The notes under the pieces were generated by a model. The model saw only the letters and a list, made by a program, of their open reading frames with translations, was not told the DNA's origin and searched no databases. Positions 36,206 through 48,700 of a stretch of DNA of 64,000 bases are shown one piece after another. The stretch comes from Lineus longissimus (Eukaryota > Nemertea > Pilidiophora > Heteronemertea > Lineidae): positions 12,090,001-12,154,000 of the forward strand of contig NC_088319.1 in NCBI RefSeq assembly GCF_910592395.1, in the 5' to 3' direction. Each line of letters starts with the position of its first letter. The first letter of the stretch is position 1. The position numbers and the translations under genes are program-made.

Positions 36206-36868
36206 TGCGAGGTGAGATGAGACAGAGAGGAAAGAAGACCTTGTGGATTTGGATGCATACGACAGAGACAAAAGAAGACGATTGTGAAGACGGGAGGAAG
36301 AACGATTGTTGTGAATACATGGAGACAGATGCCAGAGTTGAGATGAAACTGCTATACGAATGACCATCCTCCACCACAAGAGAAATTGGCCAAGACAGTG
36401 GGGAAAGGTTGAATGCACGGTAACGGCAAAGGACGGCTGTGAAGACGGGAGGAGGAGACATCGATGAGTGGCATAGTGGTTAGAGCGCCTGGCTCATTAC
36501 CTGGAGGTCTGGCCCTTTCCCAACAGTCACATCCCAACAGTTCCTAATGTCCTTGGTCTCTCGATACTAGATCCGACGAACACTCCTGTGAGGACAGTCT
36601 CATCCAAGTTGTGACTCCTTCAAAAAGACGCTGGTCCCCAATATGAGAGGTAACCGGGTCTCGGAGGGAATACAAGGACACCCATCCTTCAGACAACAGC
36701 ATGGCCTTGGGATACAGTCCTGCCCCTTTGGTACGGACGGCACATGTCACAGGCGAGCAGATGCACATTCTTGAGAGAAAGATACGATCTATTCCCTTGG
36801 CATTCAGATCTATACTTAGCCTCCATCTCTACCCATACTTGGGTATGGATCCCTACCCAAGTATGGGA
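36206..36868 (+). repeat. segmental duplication, unit 1 (direct copy at 37405-38040)
   Basis: About 640-660 bp is nearly identical to 37405-38040, running from GAGATGAGACAGAGAGGAAA through the tRNA-like SINE head to CTACCCATACTTGG. The copies differ by scattered substitutions and small indels, for example the CTCCACCACAAG / CTGTAGACAAG stretch. Confidence 0.8.
36464..36868 (+). repeat. tRNA-headed SINE-like segment, copy 1
   Basis: The head reads TGGCATAGTGGTTAGAGCGC, CTGGCTCATTACCTGGAGGT, CTGG. This is a tRNA D-arm and anticodon arm with a good A box; the B-box region has decayed. The body runs about 400 bp, ending in a perfect palindrome (36832-36867). Further copies are at 37665-38040 (same strand) and 39212-39585 (inverted). 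It is not a functional tRNA gene. Confidence 0.6.
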
Positions 36869-37404
36869 AGAGATAATATATATAACCCTGTTCCTTTAGT
36901 ACTGGAACATTTTCTACTTCTACACCGGCATCTCTCCTCTCGTATTCACAGCCATCGCTCTGCCTCCCCTGTCCGCAGTTGTCTTCGTTCCTCAGTGTTT
37001 CGTCACATTCTCTTCACATGGAAGTCTTCCTGCGTCTCCAATTGAAGTCATCTCTGGCATCTCGATCCCCTACCATATTCACAACCATCGTTCCTCCACA
37101 CCTCTTTAAAGCAGACCTCTGTCTTCTATGCCTCATCCCAATTCGCTCGTCTTCAAGAGTGTCTCTTACGTCTTTGTCTCATTTCATTTCGGATATCTCT
37201 CCTCTCGGATTCTTAGCCGCTTGTCCTCCTCCCGCCTTCACAGCCGTCCTCTGCCGTCTCTGTTTAATCACATTCCTCTCGACTAAACGATGGTCTTCTG
37301 TCTTTGTCTCATCTCAACACTGACATCTCTCCCTCGGATTCTCAGCCGTCTCTCCTCCTCTCGTCTTCACAGCCGTCCTCTGCCATCTCTGTTTGATCAC
37401 CGTC

Positions 37405-38040
37405 ATGTACGAGGTGAGATGAGACAGAGAGGAAAGAAGACCTTGTGGATTTGGATGCATACGACAGAGACAAAAGAAGACGGTTGTGAAGACGGGAGGA
37501 AGAACGATTGTTGTGAATACATGGAGACAGATGCCAGAGTTGAGATGAAACTGCTATACGAATGACCATCCTGTAGACAAGAGAAATTGGCCAAGACAGT
37601 GGGGAAAGGTTGAATGCACGGTAACGGCAAAGGACGGCTGTGAAGACGGGAGGAGGAGACATCGATGAGTGGCATAGTGGTTAGAGCGCCTGGCTCATTG
37701 CCTGGAGGTCTGGCCTTTTCACAACAGTCACATCCCAACAGTTCCTAATGTCCTTGGTCTCTCGATATCAGATCCGACGAACACTCCTGTGAGGACAGTC
37801 TCATCCAAGTTGTGACTCCTTCCAAAAGACGCTGGTCCCCAATATGAGAGGTGACCAGGTCTCCGAGCGAATACAAGGACACCCGTCCTTCAGACATCAG
37901 CACAGCATTGGGATACAGTCCTGTCCCTTTAGTACGGACGGCACATGTCACAGGTGAGCAGATGCACAATCTTGAGAGAAAGATACAAACTATTCCCTTG
38001 GCATTCAGATCCATAGTTAGCCTCCATCCCTACCCATACT
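37405..38040 (+). repeat. segmental duplication, unit 2, with SINE-like copy 2
   Basis: Direct copy of 36206-36868. The tRNA-like head lies at about 37668-37712. Downstream, the tail passes into three 150-bp tandem units. Confidence 0.8.
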
Positions 38041-38340
38041 TGGCGGACGGCTGTGAAGACGGGTAGAGAACAGACGGCTGAGAATCCGAGAGGAGATATG
38101 TCAGAGTTGACTTGAGACAGAGACAGAGAAAGGCACAAACCATTCCCTTGGCATTCAGATCTATAGTTAGCCTCCATCTCTACCCATACTTGGCGGACGG
38201 CTGTGAAGACGGGAGGAGGACAGACGGCTGAGAATACGAGAGCAGATATGTCAGAGTTGAGTTGAGACAGAGACAGCGAAAAGCTCAAACTATTCCCTTG
38301 GCATTCAGATCTATAGTTGGCCTCAATCTCTACCCATACT
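38001..38340 (+). repeat. 150-bp tandem repeat, just over two units
   Basis: GCATTCAGAT recurs at 38001, 38151 and 38301, exactly 150 bases apart. It is followed each time by TATAGTT-like and CTCTACCCATACTTG-like sequence. The two complete units between also carry GGACGGCTGTGAAGACGGG. The array joins the SINE-like tail to purine minisatellite. Confidence 0.75.
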
Positions 38341-38469
38341 TGAGTAGGGATCCCTTCTTGCGTCTCCAACTGAAGTCGTCTCTGGCATCTCGATCCCCCC
38401 CCCCCCATATTCACAACCATCTGTCCTCCACACCTCTTTAACGCAGACCTCTGTCTTCTATGCCTCATC

Positions 38470-39208
38470 CCAATTCGCTCGTCTTCAAGAGTGTCTCTTA
38501 CGTCTTTGTCTCATCTCATTTCGGACATCTCTCCTCTCAGATTCTTAGCCGTCTGTCCTGCTCCCTGTCTCTGTTTAATCTCATTCCTCTCGACTAAACG
38601 ATGGTCTTATGTCTTTGTCTCATTTCAACTCTGACATCTCTCCTCTCGGATTCTCAGCCGTCTGTCCTTCTCTCGTCTTCTCAGCCGTCCTCTGCCTTCT
38701 CCGTTTAATCACATTCCTCTCGACTGAACGATGGTCTTCTGTCTTTGTCTCATTTCAACTCTGACATCTCTCCTCTCGGATTCTCAGCCGTCTGTCCTTC
38801 TCCGGTCTTCTCAGCCGTCCTCTACCTTCTCCGTTTAATCACATTCCTCTCGACTGAACGATGGTCTTCTGTCTTTGTCTCATTTCAACTCTGACATCTC
38901 TCCTCTCGGATTCTCAGCCGTCTGTCCTTCTCTCGTCTTCTCAGCCGTCTTCTGCCTTCTCCGTTTAATCACATTCCTCTCGACTGAACGATGGTCTTCT
39001 GTCTTTGTCTCATCTCAACTCTGACATCTCTTTTCTCGGGTTCTCAGCCGTCTGTCCTCCTCCCGTCTTCACAGCCGTCCTCTGCCGTTTCTGTTTAATC
39101 ACATTCCTCTCGACTAAACGATGGTCTTCTGTCTCTGTATCATCTCAACTCAGACATCTCTCCTCTCGGATTCTCAGCCGTCTGTCCTCCTACTGTCTTC
39201 ACGGCCGC
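38470..39208 (+). repeat. 130-bp tandem repeat, at least five units
   Basis: ATGGTCTT(C/A)TGTC recurs at 38601, 38731, 38861, 38991 and 39121, exactly 130 bases apart. Each unit contains CTCTCGGATTCTCAGCCGTC or a close variant, and CATTCCTCTCGACT(G/A)AACG. Copies are much more alike than elsewhere in the domain, so this subarray was homogenised recently. Confidence 0.85.
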
Positions 39209-39211
39209 CTG

Positions 39212-39585
39212 CCAAGTATGGGAAGAGAAGGCGGTTTACTATAGGGAATGGTTGGTATCTTTCTCTCAAGAATGTGCATCTGCTCGCCTGTGGCATGTGT
39301 CGTCCATTCTTAAGGGACAGGTCTGTATCTCTAGGCTGTGTTGTTGTCTGAAGGACGGGTGTCCTTGTATTCGCTCGGAGACCTGGTCACCTCTCATATT
39401 GGGGACCAGCGTCTTTTGGAAGGAGTCACAACTTGGATGAGACTGTCCTCACAAGAGTGTTCGTCGGATCTGATATCGAGAGACCAAGGACATTAGGAAC
39501 TGTTGGGATGTGACTGTTGTGAAAGGGCCAGACCTCCAGGTAATGAGCCAGGCGCTCTAACCACTATGCCACTGATCTCCCGGGG
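39212..39585 (-). repeat. tRNA-headed SINE-like segment, copy 3 (inverted)
   Basis: Reverse complement of the segment at 37665-38040, ending with the inverted tRNA-like head CCAGGTAATGAGCCAGGCGC, TCTAACCACTATGCCA. It forms the right border of the satellite domain. Confidence 0.7.
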
Positions 39586-39604
39586 GGGGCTATGGGGTTA
39601 TGGG

Positions 39605-39880
39605 AACTTCATGGTATCACCTACTGTGTTTTCTATGGTAGAAGTCATGACATCTCCTGGTTGGTTTTACAGTGGGAACTTCATGGTATCAGTGGTGATT
39701 TCTCCTGAGGGGTTTAACAGTAGTAAGGCAGTACAGTGTAAATGACATGGTATCACCTACTGTGTTGTCTATAGTAGAAGTCATGACATCTCCTGGTGGG
39801 TTTTACAGTGGGAACTTCATGGTATCAGTGGTGATGTCTCCTGAGGGGTTTAACAGTAGCAAGGCAGCACAGTGTAGATG
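39605..39880 (+). repeat. tandem duplication, 136-bp unit, two copies
   Basis: ATGGTATCACCTACTGTGTT starts at 39611 and 39747. Both copies continue with GTAGAAGTCATGACATCTCC, GGGAACTTCATGGTATCAGT and CCTGAGGGGTTTAACAGTAG. Confidence 0.75.
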
Positions 39881-39889
39881 TTTGAACCT

Positions 39890-42800
39890 TCCAGTCACGA
39901 AACAGTCAGAATAGACCCCAGGACCACAAATGACTGAGAAAAACCCGACAGGAAAGGAGGACAGTTTTCCTTGGCTTAGCCACGTCTGTTTTGAATTGAC
40001 CGAGGGGTTAACCCAGGGGAAGGGGGTCTGGGTTATAGTCCTCGATGGTTTTGTCATTCGAAAGAAAGCGAAATAAGAACAGAAATATGATATTCAATTT
40101 TAAATTATCTTGTTTATTTCATTTCAAACAAAGCTAAATTCGGAACTCAATTTTAGAAATGTCATATCTACAAGCCAGCAATACACAAACAAGACAGAAC
40201 AGAAACACATATTTTGATTTTGAACAATTTCTATAAAAAATACTGGGATAATGCGACCCTTATCAGACAGAGAAAGGGATTAAACAATGCTATGTAGTTG
40301 GGATATAGACCCCAAAGTTCGATTGACAGAAGAAGAAAAGGTTTTGCTAGACATTATCAACAAAACATAACATCTGAGAGAAAAGGTGAAGGCTAATGAC
40401 TGTAATTTGATTTCAAGTTTATCATGGCCATTTTAAAAAGATTCCCCCAGGAAGTGTACTTAGACTAGTCAAAATGAACCAAAAATCAAAAGTTTGCTTC
40501 CAACAGATTATTTTAACACAACGCAACACTTGTTTCGTGAAAAACACGTTCAAGGACTTTAAATCTTCGAGCAATCATTTCTTCAAGATCCCACTGCAAA
40601 ATACGACCAATAAGTTTCATCAGATATATTTTTACTCCAATCGTCTGCTTTACAAGAATTTGGCGTCTGCTCGCATGGGAAAGAAACTTCAAAACAATCT
40701 CAAGAGAAACGTCTAACATTTCGGAAAAAAATCCCCAAAAGTCATCAACTTGACCCATGTCAAATTCAAAACTCTCTCAATTGTGGAGCATACAAACTGA
40801 TCTTATCTCTCTGAGGTTTTGATAAGTCAGAGGTGCCTATTATTTATTGGGTCCAGGTTTAATTAACGGGAAGGCCCACGGGCCGTGACAAAATATTCGA
40901 AATAGGATAGGATCGCTATCTCTGGAGCCAATTGAATTTCAAATTCATCTTATTAGCATTTAATTTGATGCTGTCATGGTTTGCACACCTCCGGCCGTGG
41001 GGTCCGAGAGCTGTGTGGGAATTTCCGGTTAAGTGTCGGAATTGATGAGGCATAGAGCCCTATGATGATGATTCCATGGCCAATTTCACTCTAACTTGAA
41101 TGAAGACTTGTGTGCTTTTGTGTGCAGTGATCTGCATGGAATGTATGGATAAGTCAAATTGAACCAAAATCAGGTCGGTTTCATAGAAACAGTACTCATC
41201 CTTTAAATTTAGTGCAAATATCTGCACAAAATGTACTCAAACTTAGCTTGAGCCAACTTAAGGATATACTTCATCTTAACTGTTGCAAAGTTGAGAGTGC
41301 ATTCATACACAGTACCCATCAAAAATGCACACAGAATTCCGACAAAACAAATTTGGAACAGACTATGATTTATCTGTTTATATTCAGCCCATATTTTCTT
41401 AGATGCCCCACTAATAGCACAGAGGAAACTGCTATCAAAGGAGGCGTCGCCTACAAGAACTTCCAGGCCGGGCCAACCCACAAATTGTCATTGATGGACC
41501 CGCGACAAGTTAGAGAAGGGACGTTCACCTTTTAGAAAGGCATCCCTTAGAAAACAGACACATCAAGGCCAACCCCTGCGACAATTGAGGTCATTTTCTC
41601 AACCACAGGATGATAACTTTGGGGTGTAATTTTCAGAAATGGTTAATTGGTGTTCTCGAGAATGAGATCGTTCTTCCAAGTGTTCCCCCCAGAAACAGAC
41701 GAAATGATTTCTCATAATTAATCAACGCCAAATACAAGAATATCCGAAATTTTAACATTGAAACATTTGGAGGTTTTTGAATTTGAAAACATACTCCATC
41801 AATTCATTTTATCAAGCTTGATGAAAGATTCAGATCTTTTCAGAAAATATCATGACTACTAGGTGTTTAAAAAAAAGACACCCACATCTGCAGAAATGTT
41901 AGACAATCAGATCTAGTTCAATTCAGTGTAAAAGAGTAAAGGAAGTAACTTTTGACAGGAAAATGCCCAAGGAATGTCGATCTTAAAAATTTGTGTTAGT
42001 TTTTTTAGACACTCTATAGTCAGATTCGTCAGATCTATTTTAACTTGACATGAGTAAATGTAGATACCCGTCAAAATTCCTTTCATCACATGCCAACGTA
42101 CCTGATGCAATCTCATTATATCCCAATGCATCATGGGTACACTTTTTGTCACATGATTAAATAGAGTTTAAATGCGTAAAAGATAGTGATACACAGCATT
42201 TTCGGGAAAGGAATTTCGCAAAATATATGTGATTGAAAATATAACCTAATTTGAGATCGTCAGTTAAATGGCACATATCATTGGCAACGCTGCAAAGCCA
42301 ATTTTTGGTTATTTCCCAATTTAGTTGTGCAGTCCGAAAAGCATTGGGTACAAAAGAAGCAAGTTAAGTAACTAAATAGAGGATAGTATCCTTCAGTATT
42401 AAGTAAGAGTTGATATAGATTTTAGGAGAATATTTCCATGGTTGATTTGGGCATAATGGGGTTAAAATTCAACAGGGGGAATGTCCCTGGTGTTATGGTT
42501 TTTATATTCTTGATGATAGGGAAAATACTTCCCATTGTTCAACGAATATGATTTTGGGTACGGAGCTGTGGAAAGCGATTCCAGGGTTAACTGTTTATAG
42601 GGCATGGACAATTATAGGACCCTGCCTTAAATTAGTCACATAAACTTAGGTACACCGCCTCCAATAAGTCAAATTAGGCATATTGCCTAAATAAACTTGA
42701 GGTAAACACTAAGGATGAATTTCCAGAGTTCAAATAAATGGTTTATATTTGGGTAAACAAGACCAGAGACATGTTCAGTAGTCAGGAAATCTTTCAGGAA

Positions 42801-45700
42801 AATATTCCTCTATACAATCGTTTCTTTTCATAAATAGCTACAAATGCAAATCTTACTACACTACAAATGCACATCATCACAGCAAACGGATTACATGTAA
42901 AATCAAGACTGGTTACGAGGCTGGTGAACTGAAAACACGGTTCCAAAAACCACTCAAACTTTTCCAAAGTGATGTTTACTTTACGAGAGAAACACTTTCG
43001 CTTGGTACAAAAACATCAGAAAATTTAAGAATTTCTCAATGTTTTGCAATTAGATGAGCAGGTAATTTTGTTACCTATGTTTTCAGACCACCTGGCCGGC
43101 GGACAACCCAGTCGCTTGCACTCCAAACCAGATATTACTGTCATAGACATAGTTATGTACAAGGAATAAACCGTACAGGAATTTTTTGTGTAACAATTTT
43201 GTGAAAATAACATAAATTCAAAAAATTCTCAGAAAAATATCTCGGAAATATTTTAACACCATTTCTAACCGAAACTAATATTTTGGGGGAGTTTTAACTG
43301 AAAATATTTTGAATGAATGGTTTTTCTGACTGTGCGTGTTGGACAATAGACCACTGGCTACAGAGAGTTTAGATTCATCCCAACTAGACAAAACATGTAA
43401 TGCATCTACACAGGGTTTTTATAATGCATTATAAGTTTTGTCGAATCGGGTGAAACCGACAAACTTTGCAAATAAATAAGACAGATACTTGAGGTGGGCC
43501 GTTATGAGATTCTCAAAATATGAGCGTGGTGATAAATGCTGGAGCTATCTTATAAAAAATTAAAGCAGACGTCATTCCAAAATGAAGTGATATCCACTTT
43601 TTTGACACCCTGTATAATGAGATCATAGCTCTATTATTGTAGAATGACAAAATGCTAGAACTTTTAGAATTGGGAATCTGTGACAATAAAAGAGGATGTC
43701 GCCTGCTTCCTGCCAAATATACATAGTTTTATAGTCCGATGAACATCCAAAATACATAGCAACCTCAATTAAAGCAGGAAAAAGGTGACGTCTACTTTTA
43801 TTTGAATGGCATTGTGTGTGATCCGAATTGCTGTTCATTTCATTTCTTATAGATGTGAAAAATATTGGGCCCACCAACGAAAATACATAGAAAATATAAA
43901 TACGGTATAAACATGTGAATGGCCAGAACCTGACCGAGTATATCTACAGAAAAATAACTTAAAGCTCTATCAAAAATTAAATGAGTATGAGGTCAATACT
44001 GTTCCAGGCAGTATTTTTCAACGAGAAAGTATTATGACTTGAGTTCAGATCCTGAAGAAATTTGTCCAAAACATGATGACCTTTTAGATTATTGCCAAAT
44101 ACAAATGTAGTTTAACTTGACCTACTGAATACAAACTGTTTTAACTTATCAACCGTTTGTTTTCAATCTAGCTCACTCTTTCATTCCAGGAGTTGATTCG
44201 GGACTGTAAGGGACAATTTCTTCAAGATCTTTAATAGAGGCAGAGGTTCGGTGCTGCTTGCAACAACAGAAGACTTCTTGCAACAGAAGTAAAGAGAGTG
44301 TCGTTTAAAAGGCTGAGGATTGCACATTCTAAAGGAACTGAACATTGCAAGATAACCCATTGATAATCGAAGATGAAAATCGCAGTTCGAAACTTCAAAT
44401 TTTCAACCTTCCTCAAGCTTGACCTTGACCTAACCTCAAAATACTGATACAAATGACTTTAGAACGAGACAGAACGAGAATTGGTCCAGAAAAACCACGT
44501 TAACCCTGTCCCTGTGTAAACATTTGGCTTGACTAGCGTGTTATTTTGATTTGTAAACTCCTGTACAAAATTCAGATCATTTTCTTCCAAATTATTGCAA
44601 AGTTGGCAGTGCCACCTTGAGGCAAACTCAATAACATAAATTTACAAAGCAAGTTCAATATCTGACACCCCTGGAATAATGGCTTACACCGTACATTTGA
44701 CAGTTTCAGTTCCAGTGCAGTCCATTTTCATATTTTAGGGGTGCCAGGTTAATTTTTACATTGGGAAATGTAAATGCGAAGTGGCATTCGGTTAGAACAA
44801 TGTGCATGAGTTGCTATCAGTGCGCAAACACCAGAGGTCAAAGGTTAAATCCTATGCCATCCTGATAACATACGTCTCGAATATTATATCTCAAAAAATA
44901 CATTTTTGTATTCTTTCATTTTCATGCAAATTTACACTTTATGATACAGTGGTATTGGTGAATTTACAAATTCAGTAGCTAACTTGCTAAAATAATACAT
45001 ATATTAGACATTTTGCGCAACACTGTGACCATCATTCCATTTTTTATAAGTGTTCCAAAAACTCACAAAATCCACACAATTTTTACTATCTATTTATGCC
45101 GGGGTAATTCCAAATGCTAAATTCTACTTTCAAAACTAGACACACCAAAAATGTTGATTATTATAAGATTCAAAAACACTTTTTATATTAGCCTGCCGTC
45201 AAGGTACCAGAACAAACCTTCGGTTCATTACAAGGCACCGTAGAATTGACAAGTTCAAGCATGAAAATGCAACAACCTGGCAGATTTAAATATTTAAATT
45301 GTAAATCACGGAAATCAGCTTCACCTTTTTTTAGGATATTGTCGAACAGGATTAAAAAATTCACCAGCACACAACACATTGTCAGGAAAAATCTTCATAC
45401 CACCCTTGAAACACTTAAAACAAAATCCAAACATCTCATGACACACAGAACTTGGATACTTCTTTCTACGTTGCCCTTACTGTCTCCCCTCTGCAACAAG
45501 AATGGAGAAGTCCACCATTGAGGAAATGAACTGGCCGACTTTGGCATTTTTGTGGCAAAGGGTAGACAGGTTACTCCCTCTGGCACACTGCTGTTCAAGT
45601 CATAGAAATAATAAGAGTCCAGTCCAATTTAACTTTGCCGAAAGTACTCGGTACATTTAGATGAAGTTGTACACAAAGTGTACTGAATCTTGCAGCAAAT
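39890..45700. other. AT-rich intergenic stretch, no gene recognised
   Basis: About 5.8 kb downstream of the PRDM gene's stop codon. Frames are short, occur on both strands and lack domains. Its left side borders the satellite domain. The PRDM 3' UTR must begin at its right edge, but I could not fix a poly(A) signal. TATACAGGGTGTC on the minus strand near 43612 may be a mobile-element end. Confidence 0.45.
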
Positions 45701-45762
45701 TCAAATCGATATGAACTTTGGCTATGCATAAATATTAGAATATTTACAGAGTCTGAGGTTCT

Positions 45763-48700
45763 CTAGGAGTTGCACGCAACTGGAGCTGAATCGTACGGAA
45801 GGAACGGTTTCTGATCATGTTCGCTATCATCATCATGGTAGCCATTAGATACGAGCGAATCGTTGTGATTGGATAATTTTTCTTCGTTGTTATTGTCTAG
45901 TTTTTGGCGTTTGACTAGTGGGAGAACGAGTTCGGCATCATCCACAATGTCATCATCAATGTCCTCTAACTCGTCAGATTTATCGCTTGCGGCGTCCATG
46001 ACAGTCTCAATCCTTCCCGTCAGGGAAAAATTGGCGTCGATTTTCCCGTAATCTTTCGTCTCCTTGCTTTTATTATCGATGAAGTTGTGAATGTCGTCGT
46101 AGTAAGAGTCATCCTTGTCTTCGATTTCATTGGTCGGTGAGTCGATGACGTTTGGTCCGTCTGACTCGTGTTTCTTGAGATGGCGATCCAAGTTGGTCTG
46201 TTGGCCGAAGCAGCGATCGCATAGCGGGCATTTGAACGGCTTTTCTTTGTTGTGAATGTTTCGGACGTGACGCTGGAGGTTTGACGATATCGAGAATGAG
46301 CGTTCGCAGTATTTGCATTTGTAGGGTTGTTCGCCGGTGTGCGTGCGGAGGTGCCGCGTCAGGTTGGCCGAGCGCGGGAAGATCTTTCCGCAGAATTTGC
46401 AAGAGTAACGTTCCTTGAGTTTGTTGGCTTGGTTCGGAGAGAATCGGAATGGCTCCATGGGCTTGGCGAGTTTCATCATGGGCGAGAAACCTTTCTGCTG
46501 GGCGTCGGGCGACATCATGCCCATGTTCATGTTCACGCCGCCAAACGGGAATCCGGGCGTCGGCATATGGAAGCGTGGAAGTGACATCATCTGCTTGGCG
46601 GCATCCTGGAATGTCTGCTGCATCTTGGTCTTGTCCATCGCGCTGACACGGTACATCGGGTCAAGGGTCATCGGGCTTGGAATGGGGTAGGCGTAGTGTA
46701 GTTTCTCCTGCGGTGCTTTCTGTTGCTCTTCACCAAACACGTGAGTCTTGTGAGCCGCCTTTGTTTCAACTTTGTACTTGTGCGACAGATCTAGCGGTTC
46801 ATCAGGACTCGGTGAGCTGGACTTGGAACTCGTTTTCGACAGATCGAACGGCATATCATCTTTAGACTTGCTGCTACTGCTCAGGTCAAACGGTTGGTCC
46901 CCGAATGACGAACCAGAAGAAGGCGTCTTCTGGACTGGAATCATGGACCCAATTGGTGTACTTGTGTTGATTTCACTCCTGAAGGCAGTGGTGGGTGTCT
47001 TCGGCTCGACTTTGAGTGGCAGGGGCATCTTCGGTGACAGACTAGCTGGTGCGTGCCTATCGTACTTGATTTCGGACTCGACATCAGAGAGGCCCTGCAT
47101 CTCACCATCGGAATGACTTGAAATGGACGCTTCTGAGCTATCGCGTTCACTTTTTGACGGTGACATCCCAAGGATGTCAGGTGACTTCCCCTGGTGCGAC
47201 GCATTCTGGAGAGCAGCCATTTGCATTGCAGCTAACGGATGACCAGGAGGGAATGATGGGTAGCCGGCCGCCATTGGAGGGTAGAATGGGAACGGCGGTC
47301 GAGCACGGTACAAGTTCATATAAGCTGCCGGCAATCCAGATCCTTGTGATGTCGGGGGTAGACCAGCGCTGACTGGAGGCCTCTGGGGGAGGCCTGGAAT
47401 GGGGTAAGCAGGACGGGATCCATTCCTTAAGGCTCCTTCGCAGAATCGTTTATGCTTGCTCAGCGACGTCACAGTGGAGAACGCTTGCCCGCAATCCTTG
47501 CACTTGATCTGCTGGCGGCAATCAGCGTGCATTCGTTTATGGCGGCAGAGATTGGAGAATTGTGTATAGGCCTTTAGGCAGACTTCGCACTGGAATGGCT
47601 TGACGCTGCTATGGATGTGTTGGTGTTGTTTCAGGCCGCTAGAGGTCGCGAATGTCTTTCCGCAGTCGGCGCAGGCGTGCGATCGGGCGCCGATATGCTG
47701 GGCGCGTATGTGGCGCTGCAGATTGCTGGGGTCGGTGAAGACTTTATCACAGTTCTCGCAGGGGAAACGCCTGAATCCATCTGGACCCTGAAGAGAGAAA
47801 GCAGGTCGAAGACGTGAGAAACGGAAAAACTTCTTATAAGATTTTTTAGGAACATGAAAGTAAAGTCTATTTGTCTTATGACAATGATCTTGACCATCTA
47901 AGTCGATTTCTCTCTTCCTTGATTAGAGAGGTGTCCTGATAAGAGAGGTCAAATTGAATGGAAACAACAAATCTTGGACCAAACTCCATGATAGATAGAG
48001 TGTCCTTGATAGCATTGAGGTGAGGTTCCAAATTCTAATTGAGACACAATTCAATACTTACGATAGTTGAATTGCGCATAATACTAGCTTTCCAGGCGGC
48101 ATCCTGGCTTATACTGCTGTCAGACATCGACCTGAATAAATAATAAATGAAAATTGTCCATTTTTTCTTTTTAATCTTTTGATAATATTACGACGTGAGA
48201 AATACTGTTTATTTGGATACGTTGTACAACAACTTTTTCTCAGTGCATTTACTTTACAGCCATGTAGCTCAAAACCTTAAAACTTTAATAGCCATTAGGA
48301 AAAGTTTGATGCATGAGCGTCAACTATCAAATTTATGCTGAGCCATCAGGTGTCCAAGCTAAACTTTTAGTTCCCAACAATAAGGACTGGTGTCACTAGT
48401 GTATGTAATCATTTTTAGTTTGTCGGTCGATGATTAATTGACAGATAGATTATTTGCTTATTTGATTGATTAATTGATTGACAAGACTGATTGGTTGATC
48501 ATTTGATTGGTACCTACCCTTCATCTGTGATAGACTCCTTTACAGAGGTATTCATCTGATTTTCCAGCTGGTTATTTTCCTTGAATTCTCGGTTCAGTTT
48601 GGTGAAGATTGCATTACTGTTCTTGCAGACGTACGTCTCGTGTCGTCGGAGTGCCACCTTTGAGCGGAAGACCTCACCACAGTCACCGCAGGGATAGCGT

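Larger units (their letters stand above)
33290..39210. repeat. large strand-switching purine/pyrimidine minisatellite domain
   Basis: Imperfect repeats built from GAGACGGAGACGAAAGAAGA and GGACGGCTGTGAAGACGGGA (or their reverse complements) fill the region. The purine-rich strand is on top at about 33290-34880, 35066-35665, 36206-36455, 37405-37655 and 38045-38340. It is on the bottom at about 34885-35065, 35666-36205, 36900-37405 and 38340-39210. Three copies of a SINE-like segment are interleaved. The serine- or arginine-rich frames on both strands are repeat translations, not genes. Confidence 0.85.

Noticed and set aside
36464-36530. A tRNA gene
   Set aside because: A-box and anticodon-arm-like sequence are present, but the T-arm/B-box is decayed and there is no acceptor stem; it is repeated with its flanks as a SINE-like unit.
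33142-39351. Many serine/histidine/arginine-rich frames of 60-180 codons on both strands
   Set aside because: They follow the minisatellite, overlap one another on both strands, repeat the same peptide in several places and have no domain or splice-site support.
45869-47372. Several plus-strand frames opposite the PRDM exon
   Set aside because: They are shadows of the GC-rich zinc-finger exon on the minus strand.
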